Shown here in pieces: positions 24,881-32,741 of a stretch of 64,000 bases of DNA. Positions within the stretch are counted from its first letter, which is position 1, and each line of letters opens with the position of its first letter. Below the pieces are notes generated by a model that saw only the letters and a list, made by a program, of their open reading frames with translations, was not told where the DNA came from and did not search any database. The stretch is from NCBI RefSeq assembly GCF_025215155.1, contig NZ_JALHAM010000110.1; one strand, 5' to 3'. Position numbers and translations under genes: made by a program. This DNA comes from Dryocola clanedunensis (GTDB lineage: Bacteria > Pseudomonadota > Gammaproteobacteria > Enterobacterales > Enterobacteriaceae).

Positions 24881-25393
24881 ATGACAAACTCCCCTCCCCT
24901 CCCATTCCTGATATTCATCGCGATTTATAGCGGCCTGCTGATAAGGCTCAGTTGGATAGATTTCAAAGCCCGGCTCTTACCAGACAATCTCACCTACCCC
25001 TTACTCTGGAGCGGATTGCTTTATCAGGCGCTGCTTTTCCCTGACCATTTGTCATCAGCCGTCTGGGGAGCCGTTGCCGGATATATGAGTTTGTGGCTTT
25101 TATACTGGTTCTATTTCTTCTTACGGAGAAGTGAAGGGATTGGCTATGGCGATATGAAGCTGCTCGCGGCACTCGGCGCATGGCATGGATGGCAAAGTTT
25201 GCCGGGGCTGGTAGTGACTTCTGCCGTGATTGGCATAGTGCTGGCAGTTTTTATCAGGCTCTTAAGAAGAGGAGAGCAACGCTTAGCCACCACACCGCTA
25301 CCGTTTGGACCTTGTCTTGCGATAGCGGGTGGTGTTACAGGATGGTGCAACGAACACGGACTGATACTGGATAATCTCAGCTTTACTCTTTGA
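24881..25393 (+). CDS. Short orphan type IV prepilin peptidase (A24 family)
   Basis: A 170-residue membrane aspartyl protease. Both catalytic aspartates are visible: Asp27 in WIDFKARLLPD and Asp91 in the GxGD motif GIGYGDMKLL. About six hydrophobic helices are predicted. It lacks the N-terminal zinc-binding and N-methylation domain of full PilD/GspO (no paired cysteines), so it could cleave prepilins but probably not methylate them. E. coli K-12 carries gspO at this place as part of the gsp cluster; here no gsp or pil genes are near. The 3' end overlaps bfr by 11 bp. Similar to Salmonella HopD. Confidence 0.85.
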   Translation: MTNSPPLPFLIFIAIYSGLLIRLSWIDFKARLLPDNLTYPLLWSGLLYQALLFPDHLSSAVWGAVAGYMSLWLLYWFYFFLRRSEGIGYGDMKLLAALGAWHGWQSLPGLVVTSAVIGIVLAVFIRLLRRGEQRLATTPLPFGPCLAIAGGVTGWCNEHGLILDNLSFTL

Positions 25394-25853
25394 TCTGTGA
25401 CTGGAGATAGTTCTGCAGGCCAATCTTCGAGATCAAATCCAGTTCCGTTTCCAGCCAGTCGATGTGATGCTCTTCCTCTGCGAGGATTTGAATCATCATG
25501 TCGCGGCTGACATAGTCATGAATAGTATCTGCATAAGCGATGGCTTCGCGCAGATCTTTGGCCCCTTCCATTTCGAGATTGAGATCTGACTGAAGCATCT
25601 CTTCAACATCTTCACCGATATGGAGTTTGCCTAAATCCTGCAGGTTTGGAATGCCTTCAAGAAACAGAATACGCTCGATGTACTTATCGGCGTGTTTCAT
25701 TTCATCGATGGATTCATGGTATTCAACTTCGTTGAGACGCATCAGGCCCCAGTTTTTGAACATTCTCGCATGGAGAAAATACTGATTTATCGCGACAAGC
25801 TCGTTTCCCAATAATTTATTGAGATAATTTATTATCTTAATATCACCTTTCAT
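25383..25853 (-). CDS. bfr: Bacterioferritin
   Basis: Haem-containing 24-subunit ferritin that oxidises and stores iron. Diiron ligands Glu18, Glu51, His54, Glu94, Glu127 and His130 and haem ligand Met52 are in place (GNELVAINQY, ESIDEMKHAD, EEEHHIDWLE). The ATG at 25853 has GAGGAAG upstream and gives 156 residues; the longer frame to 25874 would put this Shine-Dalgarno inside the gene. It follows bfd, whose product releases iron from Bfr. Confidence 0.97.
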   Translation of the reverse strand: MKGDIKIINYLNKLLGNELVAINQYFLHARMFKNWGLMRLNEVEYHESIDEMKHADKYIERILFLEGIPNLQDLGKLHIGEDVEEMLQSDLNLEMEGAKDLREAIAYADTIHDYVSRDMMIQILAEEEHHIDWLETELDLISKIGLQNYLQSQIKE

Positions 25854-25924
25854 TTTAACTTCCTCCGCTTCCACTACATGAAGCGTAGATGTAGCTCGGA
25901 GTAAGTCAAAAAAAAGTGACGAGC

Positions 25925-26119
25925 TTAAGCGATCTCTTTGAATTCCGGGATCTGGAGCAACTCTTCTTGCATGATCTCACGTGCTGCTCTGATGCATTTT
26001 CCGCACTGGTTCCCGACGGGGATAAACTTGCGGAGCTGCTGGAAAGATTGAGGCTGAAACTGGCGCACCGCCTGCCGAATTTTTTTATCACTGACACCAT
26101 TACACAAGCAAACGTACAT
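25925..26119 (-). CDS. bfd: Bacterioferritin-associated ferredoxin
   Basis: A 64-residue [2Fe-2S] protein that binds Bfr and passes electrons to its haem to mobilise stored iron. The cluster cysteines Cys4, Cys6, Cys39 and Cys42 (MYVCLCNG and GNQCGKC) are all present. Start at 26119 gives MYVCLC as in E. coli. A Fur-like site lies 35-50 bp upstream, in line with induction under iron limitation. Confidence 0.96.
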   Translation of the reverse strand: MYVCLCNGVSDKKIRQAVRQFQPQSFQQLRKFIPVGNQCGKCIRAAREIMQEELLQIPEFKEIA

Positions 26120-26154
26120 AAGCACTCCCGTTCAAATTCTGTGCAAAGTGTAAA

Positions 26155-26169
26155 TGAGAATAGTTATGA
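26155..26169 (-). promoter_or_regulatory. Candidate Fur box upstream of bfd
   Basis: The 15-bp sequence TGAGAATAGTTATGA matches 12 of 14 informative positions of the 7-1-7 Fur motif (TGATAAT-n-ATTATCA). It is centred about 43 bp before the bfd start codon. E. coli bfd is Fur-repressed, which supports the reading. Confidence 0.7.
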
Positions 26170-26220
26170 TTACAATAGCACAAGCCTGCTCTGTGCAAGC
26201 CAACCGCGGTAAAAAATGTA

Positions 26221-26250
26221 AAAAAAAAGAGCGCCGAAGCGCTCTTTTTT
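26221..26250 (-). terminator. Terminator of the str operon after tufA
   Basis: Stem GAGCGC (26229-26234) with GCGCTC (26239-26244) around CGAA, flanked by eight As on one side and six Ts on the other, so it can act in both directions: for tufA on the minus strand and against read-through from the right-hand strand. It lies 19 bp after the tufA stop. Confidence 0.9.
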
Positions 26251-26268
26251 ATACAAAGGTATCAGCGA

Positions 26269-27453
26269 TTAAGCGATAACTTTAGCAACAACACCAGCGC
26301 CTACAGTACGGCCGCCTTCACGGATTGCGAAACGCAGACCGTCGTCCATTGCGATTGGGTGGATCAGGGTAACAACCATTTTGATGTTGTCGCCCGGCAT
26401 GACCATCTCTACGCCTTCTGGCAGTTCGATGGTACCAGTCACGTCAGTTGTACGGAAGTAGAACTGTGGACGGTAGCCTTTGAAGAACGGAGTATGACGG
26501 CCGCCTTCGTCTTTGGACAGGATATAAACTTCAGATTCGAACTGAGTGTGCGGCTTGATTGAGCCTGGCTTAGCCAGTACCTGACCACGTTCGATTTCTT
26601 CACGTTTGATACCGCGCAGCAGAACACCAACGTTCTCACCAGCACGGCCTTCGTCCAGCAGTTTGCGGAACATTTCTACGCCGGTACAGGTTGACTTAGC
26701 AGTCTCTTTGATACCAACGATTTCAACTTCTTCGCCAACTTTAACGATACCGCGCTCTACACGACCGGTAACAACTGTACCACGGCCGGAGATGGAGAAT
26801 ACGTCTTCGATAGGCAGCAGGAATGGCTTGTCGATAGCACGCTCTGGCTCTGGGATGTAAGAATCCAGGTAGCCTGCCAGTTCAACAATCTTCGCTTCCC
26901 ACTCTGCTTCGCCTTCCAGCGCTTTCAGAGCAGAACCACGTACGATTGGAGTATCGTCACCTGGGAAGTCGTACTGAGACAGAAGTTCACGAACTTCCAT
27001 TTCTACCAGTTCCAGCAGCTCTTCATCATCAACCATGTCGCACTTGTTCAGGAACACGATGATGAATGGAACGCCAACCTGACGACCCAGCAGGATGTGC
27101 TCACGGGTCTGTGGCATAGGGCCATCAGTCGCAGCAACAACCAGGATAGCGCCGTCCATCTGAGCAGCACCGGTGATCATGTTTTTAACGTAGTCGGCGT
27201 GCCCTGGGCAGTCAACGTGCGCGTAGTGGCGAGTCGGGGTGTCATATTCAACGTGGGAAGTGTTGATGGTGATACCACGAGCTTTTTCTTCTGGTGCGTT
27301 ATCGATCTGGTCGAATGCACGAGCAGCGCCGCCGTAGGTTTTAGCCAGTACGGTAGTGATTGCTGCAGTCAGAGTGGTTTTACCATGGTCAACGTGGCCG
27401 ATTGTGCCGACGTTGACGTGGGGTTTTGTACGTTCAAATTTTTCTTTAGACAC
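26269..27453 (-). CDS. tufA: Elongation factor Tu
   Basis: GTPase that brings aminoacyl-tRNA to the ribosome. 394 residues; G1 GHVDHGKT (19-26), G3 DCPGH (81-85), G4 NKCD (136-139) and the C-terminal beta-barrels are intact. His85 (catalytic) is present. Q125 and the kirromycin-site residues look wild type. It is the last gene of the str operon; the second copy, tufB, would lie elsewhere. The 71-bp gap to fusA has an 8-bp hairpin (27473-27498). Confidence 0.99.
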   Translation of the reverse strand: MSKEKFERTKPHVNVGTIGHVDHGKTTLTAAITTVLAKTYGGAARAFDQIDNAPEEKARGITINTSHVEYDTPTRHYAHVDCPGHADYVKNMITGAAQMDGAILVVAATDGPMPQTREHILLGRQVGVPFIIVFLNKCDMVDDEELLELVEMEVRELLSQYDFPGDDTPIVRGSALKALEGEAEWEAKIVELAGYLDSYIPEPERAIDKPFLLPIEDVFSISGRGTVVTGRVERGIVKVGEEVEIVGIKETAKSTCTGVEMFRKLLDEGRAGENVGVLLRGIKREEIERGQVLAKPGSIKPHTQFESEVYILSKDEGGRHTPFFKGYRPQFYFRTTDVTGTIELPEGVEMVMPGDNIKMVVTLIHPIAMDDGLRFAIREGGRTVGAGVVAKVIA

Positions 27454-27524
27454 GGCTATATTCCTTACTGTTGTGCTCTCCCCTCAAGGAGAGAGCACGG
27501 GATCATTGTTTTAAAAACCTGGGC

Positions 27525-29639
27525 TTATTTACCGCGGGCTTCGATTACGGCCTGAGCAACGTTGTTTGGCGCATCATCATACTTCAGGAATTCCATGGAG
27601 TAAGATGCACGACCTTTGGTCAGAGAACGCAGCTGAGTTGCGTACCCGAACATTTCAGACAACGGAACTTCGGCATGAATCTGAACGCCAGTAGCGTTAG
27701 ATTCCTGACCTTTCAGCTGACCACGACGACGGCTAAGGTCACCGATAACGTCACCGGTGTTCTCTTCCGGAGTCTCTACTTCAACCTTCATGATAGGCTC
27801 AAGCAGAACTGGTTTCGCTTTCTTAAAGCCATCTTTGAAGGCGATAGAAGCGGCCAGTTTAAACGCCAGTTCAGAGGAGTCAACGTCGTGGTAAGAACCG
27901 AAGTGCAGACGCACGCCGAGATCTACTACCGGGTAACCAGCCAGTGGGCCAGACTTCAGCTGCTCCTGGATGCCTTTATCAACGGCAGGGATGTATTCAC
28001 CAGGAATCACACCACCTTTAATGTCGTTGATGAACTCGTAACCTTTCGGATTTGAGCCCGGCTCCAGTGGGTACATGTCGATCACAACGTGACCATACTG
28101 ACCGCGACCACCAGACTGCTTAGCATGTTTACCTTCAACATCGGTAACTTTCGCGCGAATCGCTTCACGGTAAGCAACCTGAGGTTTACCGACGTTCGCT
28201 TCAACGTTGAATTCACGCTTCATGCGGTCAACGATGATGTCGAGGTGCAGTTCACCCATACCAGCGATGATAGTCTGGTTAGATTCTTCATCAGTCCAAA
28301 CGCGGAATGATGGATCCTCTTTCGCCAGACGACCCAGAGCCAGACCCATTTTTTCCTGGTCAGCTTTGGTTTTTGGTTCTACTGCGATGGAGATTACCGG
28401 CTCAGGGAATTCCATACGTTCCAGAATGATGACGTTGTCCGGATCACAGATAGTGTCACCCGTAGTCACGTCTTTCAGACCGATTGCAGCAGCGATATCG
28501 CCCGCGCGAACTTCTTTGATCTCTTCACGTTTGTTAGCGTGCATCTGTACGATACGGCCAAAACGCTCACGAGCAGATTTCACTGGGTTATAAACGGTAT
28601 CACCGGAGTTAACCACGCCAGAGTACACGCGGAAGAACGTCAGGTTACCCACGAATGGGTCGGTAGCGATTTTGAATGCCAGAGCAGCAAACGGCTCATC
28701 ATCACTAGCGTGACGCTCAGAAGGCGTATCTTTACCGTCGTCCAGCATACCGTTGATAGCCGGTACGTCTGTTGGTGCTGGCAGGTAATCGATTACCGCA
28801 TCCAGCATTGCCTGTACGCCTTTGTTCTTAAACGCAGAACCACAGGTCACGAGAATGATCTCGTTGTTCAGAACGCGCTGACGAAGTGCAGTCTTGATTT
28901 CTTCCTCGGTCAGGTCTTCGCCGCCCAGGTATTTTTCCATCAGCTCTTCGGATGCTTCAGCTGCAGACTCGATCAGGTTCTGGTGCCATTCTTCAGCCAG
29001 CTCGACCATGTCAGCAGGGATATCTTCGTATTCGAAGGTCACGCCAGCATCAGCTTCGTTCCAGTTGATAGCCTTCATTTTCACCAGGTCAACAACACCG
29101 GTGAAGCCTTCTTCGGCACCAATCGCCAGCTGAAGCGGAACAGGGTTCGCGCCCAGACGGGATTTAATCTGGCCTACAACTTTCAGGAAGTTAGCACCCA
29201 TGCGGTCCATTTTGTTAACGAACGCGATGCGTGGAACTTTGTATTTGTTAGCCTGACGCCATACGGTCTCAGACTGTGGCTGAACACCACCAACTGCGCA
29301 GTAAACCATTACCGCACCGTCAAGCACACGCATGGAACGTTCAACTTCGATGGTGAAGTCAACGTGCCCTGGGGTGTCGATGATGTTTACGCGGTGTGGT
29401 TCATACTGCTTAGCCATACCAGACCAGAATGCAGTAGTCGCTGCGGATGTGATAGTGATACCACGCTCCTGCTCCTGCTCCATCCAGTCCATGGTTGCTG
29501 CGCCGTCATGAACTTCACCGATTTTGTGGTTTACACCGGTGTAGAACAGAATACGTTCGGTAGTAGTGGTTTTACCGGCGTCGATGTGTGCACTGATACC
29601 GATATTACGGTAGCGTGCAATGGGTGTTGTACGAGCCAT
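27525..29639 (-). CDS. fusA: Elongation factor G
   Basis: Translocase GTPase of 704 residues. G1 AHIDAGKTT (17-25), DTPGHVD (88-94) and NKMD (142-145) are visible, followed by domains II-V. It drives movement of tRNA and mRNA and, with RRF, ribosome recycling. Third gene of the str operon; 93 bp separate it from rpsG. Confidence 0.99.
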   Translation of the reverse strand: MARTTPIARYRNIGISAHIDAGKTTTTERILFYTGVNHKIGEVHDGAATMDWMEQEQERGITITSAATTAFWSGMAKQYEPHRVNIIDTPGHVDFTIEVERSMRVLDGAVMVYCAVGGVQPQSETVWRQANKYKVPRIAFVNKMDRMGANFLKVVGQIKSRLGANPVPLQLAIGAEEGFTGVVDLVKMKAINWNEADAGVTFEYEDIPADMVELAEEWHQNLIESAAEASEELMEKYLGGEDLTEEEIKTALRQRVLNNEIILVTCGSAFKNKGVQAMLDAVIDYLPAPTDVPAINGMLDDGKDTPSERHASDDEPFAALAFKIATDPFVGNLTFFRVYSGVVNSGDTVYNPVKSARERFGRIVQMHANKREEIKEVRAGDIAAAIGLKDVTTGDTICDPDNVIILERMEFPEPVISIAVEPKTKADQEKMGLALGRLAKEDPSFRVWTDEESNQTIIAGMGELHLDIIVDRMKREFNVEANVGKPQVAYREAIRAKVTDVEGKHAKQSGGRGQYGHVVIDMYPLEPGSNPKGYEFINDIKGGVIPGEYIPAVDKGIQEQLKSGPLAGYPVVDLGVRLHFGSYHDVDSSELAFKLAASIAFKDGFKKAKPVLLEPIMKVEVETPEENTGDVIGDLSRRRGQLKGQESNATGVQIHAEVPLSEMFGYATQLRSLTKGRASYSMEFLKYDDAPNNVAQAVIEARGK

Positions 29640-29732
29640 TTGATTCCTCTATATCCTGGGACGTTCAGTTAAGTAACCCAAAGCGGGCAGCTTGTATGAA
29701 GCGCCCGCCTGGTGACTAATACTCCGAAGGGA

Positions 29733-30203
29733 TTACCAACGGTAGTGTGCGAACGCCTTGTTGGCTTCTGCCATACGGTGAACGTCTTCACGTTTCTTAA
29801 CTGCAGTACCTTTGTTCTCTGCAGCATCAGAAAGTTCGTTCGCCAGGCGCAGAGCCATGGATTTATCACCGCGTTTACGAGCAGCTTCTACGATCCAACG
29901 CATTGCCAGGGCATTACGACGAACCGGACGGACTTCAACTGGAACCTGATAAGTCGAACCACCTACGCGGCGGGACTTAACTTCGACAGTCGGACGAACG
30001 TTGTCCAGTGCGACTTCGAAAGCTTCCAGCTCGTTTTTACCAGAACGCTGAGCCAGGGTCTCCAGCGCGGTATAGACGATTGCTTCTGCAGTAGATTTCT
30101 TACCATCTACCATCAGAATGTTTACAAATTTGGCCAGCAGTTCTGATCCGAACTTAGGATCCGGCAGAATTTTACGCTGACCTATGACGCGACGACGTGG
30201 CAT
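29733..30203 (-). CDS. rpsG: 30S ribosomal protein S7
   Basis: Primary binder of the 3' domain of 16S rRNA, 156 residues, MPRRRVIGQRKILPDPKFGSEL. It is the autorepressor of the str operon. The length equals that of E. coli B and most enterobacteria; K-12 has a C-terminal extension that is absent here. Confidence 0.99.
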   Translation of the reverse strand: MPRRRVIGQRKILPDPKFGSELLAKFVNILMVDGKKSTAEAIVYTALETLAQRSGKNELEAFEVALDNVRPTVEVKSRRVGGSTYQVPVEVRPVRRNALAMRWIVEAARKRGDKSMALRLANELSDAAENKGTAVKKREDVHRMAEANKAFAHYRW

Positions 30204-30298
30204 GGGAATACTCCGTTGTTAATTCAGGATTGTCCAAAACTCAAAGAGTTAAGTTTGACATTAATATAAAACGTTTGGCCTTACTTAACGGAGAACCA
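30204..30298 (-). promoter_or_regulatory. S7-binding intercistronic region of the str operon
   Basis: The 95-nt gap between rpsL and rpsG is unusually long for this operon. In E. coli the matching 96-nt region is the S7 binding site used for feedback control and for coupled translation of rpsG. I infer the same role from position and length; the fold was not computed. Confidence 0.65.
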
Positions 30299-30673
30299 TT
30301 AAGCCTTAGGACGCTTCACGCCGTACTTAGAACGAGATTGCTTACGGTCTTTAACGCCGGAGCAGTCAAGTGCACCACGAACGGTGTGGTAACGAACACC
30401 TGGCAAGTCTTTTACACGACCACCACGGATCAGGATCACGGAGTGCTCCTGCAGGTTATGACCTTCACCGCCGATGTAGGAGGTAACTTCAAAACCGTTA
30501 GTCAGACGAACACGGCAAACTTTACGCAGTGCGGAGTTCGGTTTTTTAGGAGTGGTAGTATATACACGAGTACATACGCCACGTTTTTGCGGGCAGGCTT
30601 CCAGCGCAGGCACGTTGCTTTTTGCAACTTTGCGTGCGCGTGGTTTGCGAACCAGCTGGTTAACTGTTGCCAT
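30299..30673 (-). CDS. rpsL: 30S ribosomal protein S12
   Basis: Decoding-site protein of 124 residues. The ATG at 30673 matches E. coli; the frame is open further upstream but those codons lie in the leader. The lysines at 43 and 88 (TTTPKKPNS and GGRVKDLPG) are wild type, so no streptomycin-resistance change is present. Asp89, the target of RimO methylthiolation, is also present. First gene of the str operon. Confidence 0.99.
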   Translation of the reverse strand: MATVNQLVRKPRARKVAKSNVPALEACPQKRGVCTRVYTTTPKKPNSALRKVCRVRLTNGFEVTSYIGGEGHNLQEHSVILIRGGRVKDLPGVRYHTVRGALDCSGVKDRKQSRSKYGVKRPKA

Positions 30674-30724
30674 TAAATAGCTCCTGGTTTTAGCTTTAGC
30701 TTCGTAAACACGTAATAAAAACGA

Positions 30725-30741
30725 CCTCATATAATATGAGG
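30725..30741 (-). promoter_or_regulatory. Palindrome in the str operon leader
   Basis: Perfect inverted repeat CCTCATAT-A-ATATGAGG in the transcribed leader, 52 bp before rpsL and just after the -10 box. A similar hairpin stands at this place in E. coli as I recall it. Its role is not known to me. Confidence 0.6.
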
Positions 30742-30748
30742 ACGCAGA

Positions 30749-30777
30749 ATTTTAGGGCTGAGCCGAAAAGGTGTCAA
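30749..30777 (-). promoter_or_regulatory. Promoter of the str operon
   Basis: Minus strand: perfect -35 TTGACA (30777-30772), 17-bp spacer, -10 TAAAAT (30754-30749). It lies 76 bp before rpsL, with tusB ending just beyond it upstream, so the str operon has its own strong promoter. Confidence 0.88.
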
Positions 30778-30798
30778 GAAATATACAGCGATCCTGGT

Positions 30799-31086
30799 CT
30801 ACCAGGTGATCTGCCGTTCGTGTTTAACCGTCAATCTGACGAAGTGATTATAGCTTACCGCGTCGATTTTGGTTGAAATTTGAGCAGTCAGGCCGCGGGC
30901 TTCGAGATCTTCATGCAGCGCAAAGAGAGGTATGGGGGCGGCGAGCAGTAATTCAAGCGGGCGGCTTCCTGCGAGGGCTGCAATCACGCCATCCTGAATG
31001 AGTAACAGCTCGTCCCCTGCCTTCACGCAACGCAGCAGAGCGTTGATATCCATAGTAAAAGGCGAACGAGATAAAATGTGCAGCAT
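30799..31086 (-). CDS. tusB: tRNA 2-thiouridine sulfur-relay protein TusB
   Basis: A 95-residue subunit of the TusBCD heterohexamer, which accepts sulfur from TusA and hands it to TusE and MnmA for 2-thiolation of U34 in tRNAs for Lys, Glu and Gln. Similar in length and sequence to E. coli (MLHILSRSP, KAGDELLLIQDGV). Follows tusC by 6 bp; last gene of yheO-tusD-tusC-tusB. Formerly yheL. Confidence 0.93.
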   Translation of the reverse strand: MLHILSRSPFTMDINALLRCVKAGDELLLIQDGVIAALAGSRPLELLLAAPIPLFALHEDLEARGLTAQISTKIDAVSYNHFVRLTVKHERQITW

Positions 31087-31092
31087 GGGGCC

Positions 31093-31452
31093 TCAGAAAG
31101 TTAATACCACATCGAACTGATGCAGTTTTTCCCGCAACGCATCCGCCGCGAGCACTTCAACGTCCACCACCCATGCACTGTTTTCAGCTAATCCGCGCTC
31201 ATGGGCGGACTCTGCGCACAGATAGCATTGCTCAATATCGTAGAGTGGCAACACTCGAAAAGTAGCGATGTAATCGCGGGAAAGAATTTTGTCAGGCTTC
31301 TGGTCAGGTAATATCTGAAAAACGCCGTCGCCGATAAAAAACACGCCGATATCTTCCGACAGTGCCGAGGTGGCAAGCAGAGCATCTAACCCTTCACGAC
31401 CTGCGGAGCTACCATGAGGTGCCGAAGTAAACACAAAGGCCACGCGTTTCAT
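31093..31452 (-). CDS. tusC: tRNA 2-thiouridine sulfur-relay protein TusC
   Basis: A 119-residue DsrF-like subunit of TusBCD. It has the DsrE/F-type fold start MKRVAFVFTSAPHGSSAGREGLDALL. It is considered structural, the active cysteine being on TusD. Its ATG overlaps the tusD stop by one base. Formerly yheM. Confidence 0.93.
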   Translation of the reverse strand: MKRVAFVFTSAPHGSSAGREGLDALLATSALSEDIGVFFIGDGVFQILPDQKPDKILSRDYIATFRVLPLYDIEQCYLCAESAHERGLAENSAWVVDVEVLAADALREKLHQFDVVLTF

Positions 31453-31838
31453 CAGAATTGCACCGTTCTGTCACAGGTCAGTGACGTTTCAGCCAGCGCA
31501 CCCAGTCCGCTCAGGATGAAACCGGGTTGCAGGTTGCTTGCGGCCAGACCGTTTTGTTTAGCTTCAGTCTCGTCCACAATACCGCGACGCAGAGCCGCTG
31601 CGACGCAGATATGAAGTGCAACGCCATGCTGCTCATGAAGGGTTTGCCATGCGCGTACAACGTCTACCTCATCGCTCGCAGGTGTCGTGAGCTGATTAGC
31701 ATTGAGGACACCTTCGCGATAGAAGAACACGCTTTTCAGGGTATGACCTTCATTGATGACGGCCAGGGCAAACTGCAACGCGCTGCTGGCCTGCTGCGTT
31801 CCATAGGCCGGTCCGGTGACCATAATCGCAAAATGCAT
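31452..31838 (-). CDS. tusD: tRNA 2-thiouridine sulfurtransferase subunit TusD
   Basis: A 128-residue DsrE-like protein that carries the persulfide on Cys78 (HICVAAALRRG), which is conserved here. Together with TusB and TusC it forms the relay complex. Its start codon overlaps the yheO stop (TAATG), so the regulator-like gene and the tus genes are translationally linked. Formerly yheN. Confidence 0.95.
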   Translation of the reverse strand: MHFAIMVTGPAYGTQQASSALQFALAVINEGHTLKSVFFYREGVLNANQLTTPASDEVDVVRAWQTLHEQHGVALHICVAAALRRGIVDETEAKQNGLAASNLQPGFILSGLGALAETSLTCDRTVQF

Positions 31839-32560
31839 TACCGGTCCTGCCCCAGAAAATCCCCGTTCTTGAACTGGCGGATGTAGAGATAAACGGTGTG
31901 CTTGGAGATGTTCAGCCGGTCGGCCACCTGATTGATGGCGTCTTTGATATCAAAGATACCCTTCTCGTACAGGTTGAGGACAATCTGGCGGTTCTTGGCG
32001 TTATTTGAAACGTTACGATCGGCATTCACCTCTTCAATGGTGAACTCCAGCGTCTGGGTCACCAGATCTTCAACCGAGGAGGCAAAGTTGACGGAGGAAG
32101 GCACTTCCTGCGTTTCCGGCGGCACAAACGTCGCCATAATCTGCGAGAAAGGCACGTCCAGGTTGATATTGATGCACAGGAGGCCAATAACGCGTTCATC
32201 ACGGTTACGAATGGCAATCGTCTCGGACTTCATCAGCACGCCGCTCTTGGCCCGCGTGAAGTAGCATTTGGAGACGCTGCTGTCGGCACCTGTCATGTCA
32301 TGAAGCATGCGTAACGCCAGATCGGTAATTGGCGAGCCGATTTTTCGCCCCGTGTGCTCACCGTTAGCAATACGAATCGCTGAACACTTTAAATCCTGAA
32401 GAGAATGCAGGACGATTTCGCAATGGGAACCAATCAGCATCGCCAGCCCGTCGACCACCGCCTCATAGGATTTTAATATTTCGAAGTCGGTTGGTTCAAA
32501 AGGACGCTGGTCCAGCAGGTCAAGCTCGCTGGTTTCGTTGGTCAAAAGCGAATTGGACAT
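31838..32560 (-). CDS. yheO: YheO family DNA-binding transcriptional regulator
   Basis: A 240-residue protein with a YheO-like PAS domain (about residues 20-150; LKSYEAVVDGLAMLIGSHCEIVLHSL) and a C-terminal helix-turn-helix (INQVADRLNISKHTVYLYIRQ near 208-228). The ligand is unknown and the regulon is not established to my knowledge. First gene of the tusDCB operon. A TATAAT-like box at 32694-32699 (minus strand) lies about 135 bp upstream, but no -35 stands out. Confidence 0.9.
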   Translation of the reverse strand: MSNSLLTNETSELDLLDQRPFEPTDFEILKSYEAVVDGLAMLIGSHCEIVLHSLQDLKCSAIRIANGEHTGRKIGSPITDLALRMLHDMTGADSSVSKCYFTRAKSGVLMKSETIAIRNRDERVIGLLCININLDVPFSQIMATFVPPETQEVPSSVNFASSVEDLVTQTLEFTIEEVNADRNVSNNAKNRQIVLNLYEKGIFDIKDAINQVADRLNISKHTVYLYIRQFKNGDFLGQDR

Positions 32561-32702
32561 TAAAAGATACCACCCTCTAAAGAGAGCCTGTCGCGCTTTA
32601 TTGGTGTCAGGGCAGACTCATACTCAGTTGCAATGCTGCCTGTTAAGGTAATACAGCGTGAGACCAGCTTTCCAGTCTTTATTATTATATGCCGCGACAA
32701 AT

Positions 32703-32730
32703 AAAAAACCGCCGCCCCTGAGGGCGGCGG
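32703..32730 (-). terminator. Terminator after fkpA
   Basis: Minus strand hairpin of nine GC pairs (32722-32730 with 32709-32717) around a 4-nt loop, followed by TTTTTT (32708-32703). It lies 12 bp after the fkpA stop. Confidence 0.92.
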
Positions 32731-32741
32731 CTTATGGCTGA

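Noticed and set aside
28539..29672. A 377-codon open frame on the plus strand opposite fusA
   Set aside because: It lies wholly antisense to a highly conserved, GC-third-biased gene and has no start signal or recognisable domain; long shadow frames are common opposite such genes.
30299..30673. Streptomycin-resistance change in rpsL
   Set aside because: Lysines 43 and 88 and their surroundings are wild type.
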